Source: Rickettsiales bacterium
GTDB lineage: Bacteria > Pseudomonadota > Alphaproteobacteria > TMED109 > TMED131
NCBI GenBank assembly: GCA_002690625.1
Contig: NZFJ01000002.1
Coordinates: forward strand, 1-12,479
Direction: 5' to 3'
Length of the DNA stretch: 12,479 nt
The translations under genes were made by a program, and so were the position numbers. Of this stretch, positions 6,850 to 12,479 are shown one piece after another. The first letter of the stretch is position 1. Each line of letters begins with the position of its first letter. The notes beneath the pieces are model-generated. The model saw only the letters and a program-made list of their open reading frames with translations. It was not told the DNA's origin and did no database searches.

Positions 6850-7233
6850 ATGCAAATATATGAAACTATATATATAGTCAAGCAAGATCTTGATACAAAA
6901 GCACTTAAAGATTTAGAAGAAAAATATGAAAATCTGCTAAAATTAAAGAAAGCAACGATTGAATATAAAGAAAATTGGGGATTAAGAACGCTAGCTTACA
7001 AAATTCAAAACTACAAAAAAGGTTACTACTTTATGTTAGTTTTTAATAGCGACAAAGAAGCATTAGAAGAATTAGAAAGAAATTTTAGAATAGATGAAAG
7101 TGTTATAAGGTTTTTAACAACTAAAATTGATCATATACCCACAGAACCAACTTTTATAATGAAAACAAAAATAGAGAAAGAAAACTCTGAAAATATGGTT
7201 AACGAAGTAAGTTTAACCAGTAATGAAAGTTAA
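6850..7233 (+). CDS. rpsF: 30S ribosomal protein bS6
   Basis: bS6 pairs with bS18 on the platform of the small ribosomal subunit. The 127-residue protein starts with the conserved [14 protein letters not shown] and continues with [20 protein letters not shown] and [14 protein letters not shown], which covers the ferredoxin-like fold. After about residue 95 comes an acidic, low-complexity tail ([12 protein letters not shown]), a common feature of bS6. It opens the rightward unit; rpsR begins 2 bp after its stop. No strong Shine-Dalgarno sequence precedes the ATG, and the upstream sequence is all A/T. The expected pairing with rpsR supports the call. Confidence 0.97.
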   Translation: MQIYETIYIVKQDLDTKALKDLEEKYENLLKLKKATIEYKENWGLRTLAYKIQNYKKGYYFMLVFNSDKEALEELERNFRIDESVIRFLTTKIDHIPTEPTFIMKTKIEKENSENMVNEVSLTSNES

Positions 7234-7235
7234 TC

Positions 7236-7514
7236 ATGAGAAACAATAGAGATAGCAACAGAAATTCAAGAAACAACAATAATAAAAAACAGCTATTTAC
7301 TAAGAAATTTAAAAGCTGTCCTTTTAGCTCAAAGAATTCTCCAAAAATTGATTATAAAAATGTAAAATTGCTAGAAAAATATATATCAGAAAAAGGAAAG
7401 ATAATACCTAGTAGAATTAGCTTTGTGTCTAGTTCTAAACAAAGACTACTATCTAGAGCTATTAAAAAAGCTAGAACTTTAGCATTAATTTCTCACGTAA
7501 GGAAAGTCAGATAA
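7236..7514 (+). CDS. rpsR: 30S ribosomal protein bS18
   Basis: bS18 binds bS6 and 16S rRNA on the subunit platform. The 92-residue protein has the family core [43 protein letters not shown] and KKARTLALI. The N-terminal 25 residues are Asn/Arg/Lys-rich ([18 protein letters not shown]), a disordered extension that is variable in the family. The gene starts 2 bp after rpsF and its TAA overlaps the rplI ATG (TAATG). A DUF2232 membrane-protein gene that many alphaproteobacteria carry between rpsR and rplI is absent. Confidence 0.97.
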   Translation: MRNNRDSNRNSRNNNNKKQLFTKKFKSCPFSSKNSPKIDYKNVKLLEKYISEKGKIIPSRISFVSSSKQRLLSRAIKKARTLALISHVRKVR

Positions 7515-7975
7515 TGGAAGTCATATTATTAGAAAAAATATCAAAACTAGGTAATATAGGAGAGACTGTAAAAGTTAGAGATGGGTATGCAAGAAATTAT
7601 TTAATACCTAAAAAAGTTGCTATCAGAGCTACAGAAGCTAACAAAAAAGTATTTGAAGAAAAAAAAGATGAATTAGAAAAAGCAAATCTTAAAAAAATAG
7701 AAGAGGCAAAAAAAGTCTTAGAATTACTTCCAAAAAGTATTATTTTATTCAGAGAGGCTAGTGAACAGGGTGCTTTATTTGGATCAGTTACCTCAAGAGA
7801 TATAGTTAAAGAAATTAATGAGCTAAAAAAAATATCTTTAAATGCAAAAGATATCATTTTAAAATCAAATATTAAAAATTTAGGTAACTATAAAGTAGAG
7901 GTTATTTTACATGCTGAAGTTACAAGTATAATTGAAGTTAATGTAAAAAATATCGAAGAATCAGAATCACAATAA
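7514..7975 (+). CDS. rplI: 50S ribosomal protein bL9
   Basis: bL9 binds 23S rRNA near the L1 stalk with its N-terminal domain and helps keep the reading frame. The 153-residue protein has the N-terminal signature [17 protein letters not shown] and VRDGYARNYLIPKKVA (about 21-36). A long charged connecting helix rich in Glu and Lys follows (about 41-75), and then the C-terminal domain with EQGALFGSVTSRDIVKEI. The ATG overlaps the rpsR stop by one base, with AAGGAAAG upstream, which suggests coupled translation. It is followed by the largest gap of the window (168 bp), so it may end the ribosomal-protein part of the unit. Confidence 0.97.
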   Translation: MEVILLEKISKLGNIGETVKVRDGYARNYLIPKKVAIRATEANKKVFEEKKDELEKANLKKIEEAKKVLELLPKSIILFREASEQGALFGSVTSRDIVKEINELKKISLNAKDIILKSNIKNLGNYKVEVILHAEVTSIIEVNVKNIEESESQ

Positions 7976-8012
7976 TACATAATATAAAAATACAAAAATC
8001 TATTTAAAAAAT

Positions 8013-8021
8013 ATATCCACA
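8013..8021 (+). promoter_or_regulatory. DnaA-box-like sequence 1
   Basis: ATATCCACA differs from the consensus TTATCCACA at the first base only. It lies in the rplI-dnaB gap, in the same orientation as the second copy and 52 bp before it. DnaA binding is inferred and unproven. Confidence 0.4.
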
Positions 8022-8050
8022 GCCTCATAACTTATACGTTTGTTTTTAGA

Positions 8051-8070
8051 GGAAAACTTTTTAGTTTTCC
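8051..8070. other. Perfect 8-bp hairpin in the rplI-dnaB gap
   Basis: GGAAAACT (8051-8058) and AGTTTTCC (8063-8070) are exactly complementary around a TTTT loop. Neither strand has a run of T directly after the stem, so it is not a canonical intrinsic terminator. It could act as a weak terminator or attenuator, protect the 3' end of the rplI message, or be a DNA-level element tied to the DnaA-like boxes. Confidence 0.5.
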
Positions 8071-8073
8071 ACA
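8065..8073 (+). promoter_or_regulatory. DnaA-box-like sequence 2
   Basis: TTTTCCACA differs from TTATCCACA at the third base only. It overlaps the 3' arm of the hairpin at 8051-8070. About 70 bp of almost pure A/T follow it up to the dnaB start. DnaA binding is inferred. Confidence 0.4.
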
Positions 8074-8143
8074 GCAAGAAACTTTTATGTATTTAAATAA
8101 AAAATAGAGTTTATTTTAATTTCAATTTATTAAATACTTACAT

Positions 8144-9637
8144 ATGTCTAAATTAAAAAACTTTAATAATAATCTTAATGTTTTATCTAATGTAAATAAT
8201 AGAATAGAACACTTGCCCCATGATAATGAAGCAGAGGAAATTCTTTTAGGTGCCTTATTGAGCGATAATAATGCTCTTGAAAATATAGAAAATGGTTTAT
8301 CTGATCATCATTTTTATATTCCTATGTTAGGAAGAATTTATAAAGCCGTTTATGAGTTATCTAACAAAGATCAAATAGCTAATCCTTTAACTTTGGATCA
8401 TTATTTTTCAGATGATGAATCCTTTAAGGAAATTGGGGGTAAAAAATATTTAACTGATTTATGTGAAGGTAACCTAGGTTCAAGTGTGATAAAAGACTAC
8501 TCCAATTTAATAGTTGAATTATTTAATAAAAGACAACTAATTAAACTAGCAGGTAATATTTTTCATAACTCACAAAAACTAGATTATGAGAAAAATTCCA
8601 TAGAACTCATCGAAGAAATAGAATCAAATTTATATGAACTTACAGAAAATAAAAATTCTGAAAATAATAAGCTAATTCCTTTTACTGATTCAGTTAATCT
8701 AGCAATGGTAACCGCAGCAGAAGCTCACAAAAACAAAGGCAAGCTCTCAGGAGTTTCTTCTGGTTTTTTGGCTATTGATGATTTGCTTGGTGGTTTGCAT
8801 AAATCTGATTTAATTATTTTAGCAGGTAGGCCCTCTATGGGTAAAACAGCCTTAGCAACTAATATAGCCTATAATGCTGCCTCAAATAAAGTAAATAATA
8901 AAGCTGTTGCTTTTTTTTCGCTCGAGATGTCAGCTGAACAATTAGCTAATAGAATTTTAGCCGAACAAGCTTCCTTATCCTCAGATCAAATAAGGCGAGG
9001 AAAACTTACAAAAGAAAATTTTTCAGTGCTTTCAAAAGTTAGTAAAGAAATATCAAGTAATAAATTATTTATAGATGATACTCCTGCAATCAATGTTTCT
9101 ACATTAAGAACTAGAGCTCGTAGACTTAAAAGAAAACTGAATAATGAATTAAGTTTAATAGTAGTAGACTATTTACAACTTATGAGAGGGGTAAAAAAGG
9201 TCGAGAACAGAGTTCAAGAAATTTCTGAAATAACACAAGGTCTAAAATCAGTTGCAAAAGAATTAAATGTACCTGTCTTAGCTCTGTCTCAACTTTCTAG
9301 AGCTGTTGAACAAAGAGAAGACAAACGTCCTCACCTTGCAGATTTGAGAGAATCTGGTACTATTGAACAGGATGCTGACGTTGTTATATTCATTTATAGA
9401 CAAGAATATTATGAAGAAAGAGCAGAACCAAGATCTACAGGCACAGACAGTTCCGTTGCTTTTCACGAAAAATATTTAAAATGGCAAGAAAATTTAAAAA
9501 AATGTAAAAATTTAGCTGATGTTATTGTAGCCAAACAAAGACATGGTCCAATAGGATCTCTTCAACTTCATTTTGAGGCAAAACATACAAAATTTTCAAA
9601 CCTTACTGATGATAAACAACAACCTGATAGCTATTAA
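8144..9637 (+). CDS. dnaB: Replicative DNA helicase DnaB
   Basis: DnaB is the hexameric 5'-3' helicase at the replication fork; its N-terminal domain contacts primase. The 497-residue protein has the N-terminal domain (LPHDNEAEEILLGALL from about 24), a linker around 165-205, and the RecA-like motor. The motor has Walker A GRPSMGKT at 228-235 (K234), FSLEMSAEQLANR, Walker B LIVVDYLQLM at 338-347 (D342), LSQLSR and LRESGTIEQDADVV, then AKQRHGPIG with the likely arginine finger. No intein or insertion interrupts the motifs. A segment after EYYEERAEP (about 426-458) matches the longer loop usual in alphaproteobacteria. The ATG at 8144 lies in CATATG with no clear ribosome-binding site. alr starts 5 bp downstream. 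Confidence 0.97.
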   Translation: MSKLKNFNNNLNVLSNVNNRIEHLPHDNEAEEILLGALLSDNNALENIENGLSDHHFYIPMLGRIYKAVYELSNKDQIANPLTLDHYFSDDESFKEIGGKKYLTDLCEGNLGSSVIKDYSNLIVELFNKRQLIKLAGNIFHNSQKLDYEKNSIELIEEIESNLYELTENKNSENNKLIPFTDSVNLAMVTAAEAHKNKGKLSGVSSGFLAIDDLLGGLHKSDLIILAGRPSMGKTALATNIAYNAASNKVNNKAVAFFSLEMSAEQLANRILAEQASLSSDQIRRGKLTKENFSVLSKVSKEISSNKLFIDDTPAINVSTLRTRARRLKRKLNNELSLIVVDYLQLMRGVKKVENRVQEISEITQGLKSVAKELNVPVLALSQLSRAVEQREDKRPHLADLRESGTIEQDADVVIFIYRQEYYEERAEPRSTGTDSSVAFHEKYLKWQENLKKCKNLADVIVAKQRHGPIGSLQLHFEAKHTKFSNLTDDKQQPDSY

Positions 9638-9642
9638 TAATA

Positions 9643-10725
9643 ATGAATAGCTTATCTAATAATTCAAATGCTATTTTGATAGTTAATTTGAAAAACCTTA
9701 TCTATAACTATAAGTTGCTTAAAAAACTTGCTCCTAATTCTATAATAGCCCCTTGTATTAAAGCTAATGCTTATGGATTGGGAGCTTTAGAAATTTGTAA
9801 GGTTTTAAAAAATAAAGGATGTAAAGTTTTTTTTGTTGCAACTCCTGATGAAGCAATATCAATAAGAAATAATTTTAAAGATGTAGAAATTTATCTATTG
9901 AATGGCGTAAATGAAAAATCAGATTTTTTAAAAATGATTAAAAATAAAATTACTTTGATAATTAATAATAAATATCAACTAAATGTTATTAAAAATAATA
10001 AAAAAGCTAGAGAAAAAATATCTTGCGGTATTCATGTTGATACTGGCATGAATAGATTAGGTTTTTCACAAGAACATTTACAATATTGCTATAAATACCT
10101 GAAAGAAAACTTGAATATTAAACTGGTAATAAGTCATCTAATATCCTCTGAAAAAAAAACCTCTTCAAATAATACTCAGTTAGAAAAATTTAACAAAATA
10201 AAAAAAAATTTTTCCTTCTGTAGTGATACTATTTATAGTTTATCCAACTCTAATGGCATTTTTCTCAACAAAAAATATTATTATGACATGATAAGAGTAG
10301 GAGGTCTTCTATATGGGCTTAGTTTAAATAAAAAAAACCTAACTAAAAATGTTATATCTCTTAAAGCTAAAATTATACAAATCCAGGAAATAAAAAAAGG
10401 ACAGAGTATTGGTTATGGAGCTAATTTTGTAACAAAAAAAAATTCAATCATAGCTACTTTATCTATTGGGTATGCTGACGGACTTCCAAGAAATTATAAT
10501 GGCTATGCTATTTATAAAAGCAAAAAAGTACCTTTCGTAGGGAATATATCTATGGATTTAAGCTGTATAGATTTAACTGGTATAAAAAATATAGTTAAGT
10601 ATGATTGGGTTGAGATTTTTGGAAGTAGTTTATCAATTCTGGACTTTTCAAATAGGTGTAATACTATATCGTATGAAATTAGCAGTAATATTGGATCTAG
10701 AGTAAAAAAACTTTACTTAAAATAA
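9643..10725 (+). CDS. alr: Alanine racemase
   Basis: Alr is a cytosolic pyridoxal-phosphate enzyme that converts L- to D-alanine for the peptidoglycan stem peptide. The 360-residue protein has the PLP-binding Lys40 in APCIKANAYGLG, the barrel motif HVDTGMNRLGF (131-141), MIRVGGLLYG, the catalytic Tyr258 in SIGYGANF, GYADGLPRNYNG (276-287) and the active-site loop VGNISMDL (299-306). The length is near the family norm. It starts 5 bp after dnaB, with no strong Shine-Dalgarno sequence. In many alphaproteobacteria radA lies between alr and cvpA; here cvpA follows after only 14 bp. As pdxA is missing next to surA, PLP for this enzyme may come from salvage, but that is inference. Confidence 0.96.
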   Translation: MNSLSNNSNAILIVNLKNLIYNYKLLKKLAPNSIIAPCIKANAYGLGALEICKVLKNKGCKVFFVATPDEAISIRNNFKDVEIYLLNGVNEKSDFLKMIKNKITLIINNKYQLNVIKNNKKAREKISCGIHVDTGMNRLGFSQEHLQYCYKYLKENLNIKLVISHLISSEKKTSSNNTQLEKFNKIKKNFSFCSDTIYSLSNSNGIFLNKKYYYDMIRVGGLLYGLSLNKKNLTKNVISLKAKIIQIQEIKKGQSIGYGANFVTKKNSIIATLSIGYADGLPRNYNGYAIYKSKKVPFVGNISMDLSCIDLTGIKNIVKYDWVEIFGSSLSILDFSNRCNTISYEISSNIGSRVKKLYLK

Positions 10726-10730
10726 TACTA

Positions 10731-10734
10731 GAGG
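10731..10734 (+). promoter_or_regulatory. Ribosome-binding site that decides the TTG start of cvpA
   Basis: GAGG lies 5 bases before the TTG at 10740, ideal Shine-Dalgarno spacing. It sits in the 14-bp alr-cvpA spacer. Starting here yields the conserved CvpA beginning (NYIDLIIVI), while the next ATG codons fall inside or after the first membrane segment. Confidence 0.65.
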
Positions 10735-10739
10735 AAAAA

Positions 10740-11408
10740 TTGAGCTCAATTAATAATTTAAATTACATAGATTTGATAATAGTAATTTTTACAATAATAT
10801 CAATGATTTATGGTTATTCTAGAGGTTTTATAAAGGAAACTTTATCTATATTATCAATATTTATTTCGGTATATATTTCTACTCTGCTATATCCTAATAT
10901 TAGTTTTTTTATAAAAGAATATATTAATATGGATATTATTGCTGATAGCGTATCCTTTGTAATACTGTTTACTTTAATTTATTCTTCTATAAATATCATA
11001 ACTAATTTTATTGTATCAAAATCAAATAAAACTCTGTTAGAAATATTTGATAAAAATTTTGGTATCATTTTTGGTTTTTTTAGGTCAATATTAATATTTG
11101 CATTTATAAATATTTTATTATCTTGGACTATTTGGAAAAAAAATGTTCCTATTTCAGTTACTTCATCTAAATCAATGTTAGTAATTGATTATACTTCAAG
11201 TAAAATAATCGAATTTTTTCCAGATAGCCTAGTTGCAAAAATTAAAAAAGTTTTTGGTATAGAGATTGCTCTACCAGAACTAAAAAAAAATATTGAAAAA
11301 TATAATGAACCTATAATTGATAACTCTGTAAATAAGGATAAAAAAGGTTACAGTGATAATGATAACAATTCATTAGATAAACTTTTTAATATAGAGAATA
11401 ATGAATAG
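10740..11408 (+). CDS. cvpA: CvpA family membrane protein (colicin V production protein homologue)
   Basis: CvpA is a small inner-membrane protein found widely next to purF; its molecular role is still poorly defined. The 222-residue product has four predicted membrane segments, at about 9-25, 33-52, 68-92 and 106-130. It carries the family signatures GYSRGFIKE (25-33) and a FDKNFGIIFGFFRSIL-type stretch (103-118). The C-terminal 90 residues are hydrophilic, ending in an Asn/Asp/Lys-rich tail that looks disordered. The TTG start is supported by the GAGG 5 bases upstream and by alignment of the first membrane segment with the family. It ends in TAG, 8 bp before the purF ATG, matching the conserved cvpA-purF pair. 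Confidence 0.92.
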   Translation: MSSINNLNYIDLIIVIFTIISMIYGYSRGFIKETLSILSIFISVYISTLLYPNISFFIKEYINMDIIADSVSFVILFTLIYSSINIITNFIVSKSNKTLLEIFDKNFGIIFGFFRSILIFAFINILLSWTIWKKNVPISVTSSKSMLVIDYTSSKIIEFFPDSLVAKIKKVFGIEIALPELKKNIEKYNEPIIDNSVNKDKKGYSDNDNNSLDKLFNIENNE

Positions 11409-11416
11409 ATAATATT

Positions 11417-12479
11417 ATGAATTTTTTTGATGATAGAATTAGAGATAAGTGCGGTATATTTGGAGTATTTGGACATAAAGATGCTGCCGCTTTAACTGCT
11501 TTAGGACTCCATGCACTTCAGCATAGAGGACAAGAAAGTGCAGGAATAGTATCTTTTGATGGAAAAAACTTTAATAACCAATTGTACCTTGGATTAGTCG
11601 GAGATTATTTTACAAAAGAAAAAGTTATAAATAAATTACCAGGTGAATCTTCTATTGGACACGTAAGATATTCTACTACTGGAAAAACACTATTTAAAAA
11701 TATACAACCACTTTTTGCCGACTTATTGGGTGGTGGACTAGCTTGTTCTCATAATGGGAATTTAACAAATGGTATCGAGCTAAGAAATAGGTTAGTTAAA
11801 GAGGGAGCTATTTTTCAATCTACCTCAGATACTGAAGCATTTATACATTTAATATCTAAAAGTAAAGAAAAGACTATAGTAAAAAAAATTATTGATGCGC
11901 TTTTTGAAATAAAAGGAGCTTATAGTTTTGGACTTTTGACCAATAAAAAACTTATTGGTATCAGAGATCCTTTAGGTATAAGACCTCTTGTTATAGGTTC
12001 TTTAGGGTCTGCAAAAATAATTTCGTCTGAAACATGTGCATTAGATATAATAGGAGCAAAATTTGAGAGGGAAGTATCTAATGGAGAAATAGTAGTTATT
12101 GATAAAGATGGTATAAAAAGCTACAAACCATTTCTAGGTATTAAAGAAAGACCCTGTATATTTGAATACATATACTTTGCTAGACCAGACAGTGTTCTTG
12201 GAGGAAAAAATGTTTATGAATGCAGAAAAGAAATGGGGAAACAGCTTTCTATAGAACATCCTACAAAAGGTGATATAGTAATACCTGTTCCTGATTCTGG
12301 AGTACCTGCTGCATTAGGCTTTTCAGAGGAATCAAAAATTCCTTTTGACTTAGGTATAATTAGAAATCACTATGTAGGAAGAACATTTATTGAACCTACA
12401 CAAAAAATACGTCAGTTAGGCATTAAGTTAAAACACAACCCTAATAGAAAATTAATTAAAAATAAAAAAGTAATTTTAG
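11417..12479 (+). CDS. purF: Amidophosphoribosyltransferase (glutamine PRPP amidotransferase), 3' end missing
   Basis: PurF makes 5-phosphoribosylamine from PRPP and glutamine, the committed step of purine synthesis. The frame starts with ATG at 11417 and stays open to the window end (354 codons plus one base). The N-terminal glutaminase domain has Cys12 (KCGIFGVFG), QHRGQESAG at 35-43, GHVRYSTTG at 81-89 and HNGN at 112-115. The transferase part begins with YIYFARPDS (251-259), VIPVPDSG (288-295) and GRTFIEPTQ. The PRPP loop expected just after VIL lies beyond the edge. Eleven residues precede the nucleophile Cys12, so it is the propeptide type that needs cleavage, unlike the E. coli type with Met-Cys. 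The start could only be changed by losing this leader, since no other start codon lies before Cys12. Confidence 0.96.
   Translation, partial: MNFFDDRIRDKCGIFGVFGHKDAAALTALGLHALQHRGQESAGIVSFDGKNFNNQLYLGLVGDYFTKEKVINKLPGESSIGHVRYSTTGKTLFKNIQPLFADLLGGGLACSHNGNLTNGIELRNRLVKEGAIFQSTSDTEAFIHLISKSKEKTIVKKIIDALFEIKGAYSFGLLTNKKLIGIRDPLGIRPLVIGSLGSAKIISSETCALDIIGAKFEREVSNGEIVVIDKDGIKSYKPFLGIKERPCIFEYIYFARPDSVLGGKNVYECRKEMGKQLSIEHPTKGDIVIPVPDSGVPAALGFSEESKIPFDLGIIRNHYVGRTFIEPTQKIRQLGIKLKHNPNRKLIKNKKVIL

Larger units (their letters stand above)
8014..8090 (+). repeat. Two-copy imperfect direct repeat upstream of dnaB
   Basis: Copy 1 (8014-8039) reads TATCCACAGC, five variable bases, then AACTTATACGT. 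Copy 2 (8066-8090) reads TTTCCACAGC, four variable bases, then AACTTTTATGT. Each joins a TCCACAGC core to an AACTTWTAYGT block, so the similarity extends well beyond the 9-bp DnaA-like motif. The copies start 52 bp apart, close to five helical turns. Confidence 0.45.

Noticed and set aside
8051..8070. Intrinsic terminator after rplI
   Set aside because: The stem is perfect but no T run follows on either strand, so it was listed as a hairpin of unknown role rather than as a terminator.
8116..8133. CtrA-type site (TTAA-N7-TTAA) before dnaB
   Set aside because: Two TTAA are present but 10 bp apart instead of 7, and TTAA is frequent in this AT-rich sequence.
1..12479. CRISPR arrays, tRNA or rRNA genes, insertion sequences, att sites or a novel gene cluster
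   Set aside because: No spaced repeats, cloverleaf-like GC-rich stretches, terminal inverted repeats or transposase-like frames were seen; nearly all the sequence is accounted for by known core genes.

Overview
This is a very AT-rich, densely packed core-genome segment. Every gene I can identify is bacterial housekeeping. The gene order is the one I know from alphaproteobacteria: purF-cvpA-(radA)-alr-dnaB-rplI-rpsR-rpsF back to back with fabD-fabG-acpP-fabF-mltG-(yicC)-gmk, which converges on rsmA-(pdxA)-surA. Bracketed genes are usual neighbours that are absent here. The low G+C, very short spacers and missing intermediates suggest a streamlined alphaproteobacterium such as a SAR11-like or HIMB59-like marine lineage. 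The host cannot be fixed from this sequence alone, and an AT-rich endosymbiont is not excluded.

Layout. Plus strand 1-1889: the 3' part of surA (outer-membrane protein chaperone), then rsmA (16S rRNA dimethyltransferase). Minus strand 6742-1886, read right to left: fabD, fabG, acpP, fabF (initiation and elongation of type II fatty acid synthesis), mltG (terminates glycan strands in peptidoglycan synthesis) and gmk (GMP to GDP). The rsmA and gmk stop codons share one palindromic TTAA. Plus strand 6850-12479: rpsF, rpsR, rplI (ribosomal proteins bS6, bS18, bL9), dnaB (replicative helicase), alr (D-alanine supply for peptidoglycan), cvpA (membrane protein) and the first 354 codons of purF (first step of purine synthesis), cut by the window edge.

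The two large transcription units diverge from a 107-bp gap. There a palindromic CTTGCAAG can serve as the -35 element for both directions, with a -10-like hexamer exactly 16 bp away on each side. The largest gap (7976-8143, ahead of dnaB) holds two DnaA-box-like sequences inside an imperfect direct repeat, plus a perfect 8-bp hairpin.

The main anomaly is mltG. Its natural start (an ATG overlapping the fabF stop codon) and its body lie in different frames, separated by a run of 11 T. One extra T would restore a complete protein with an N-terminal membrane anchor. This could be a sequencing or assembly error, a real mutation, or a gene that depends on slippage.

I found no mobile element, CRISPR array, RNA gene or clearly novel multi-gene system. 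All but the mltG, promoter and dnaB-leader observations is ordinary core genome.
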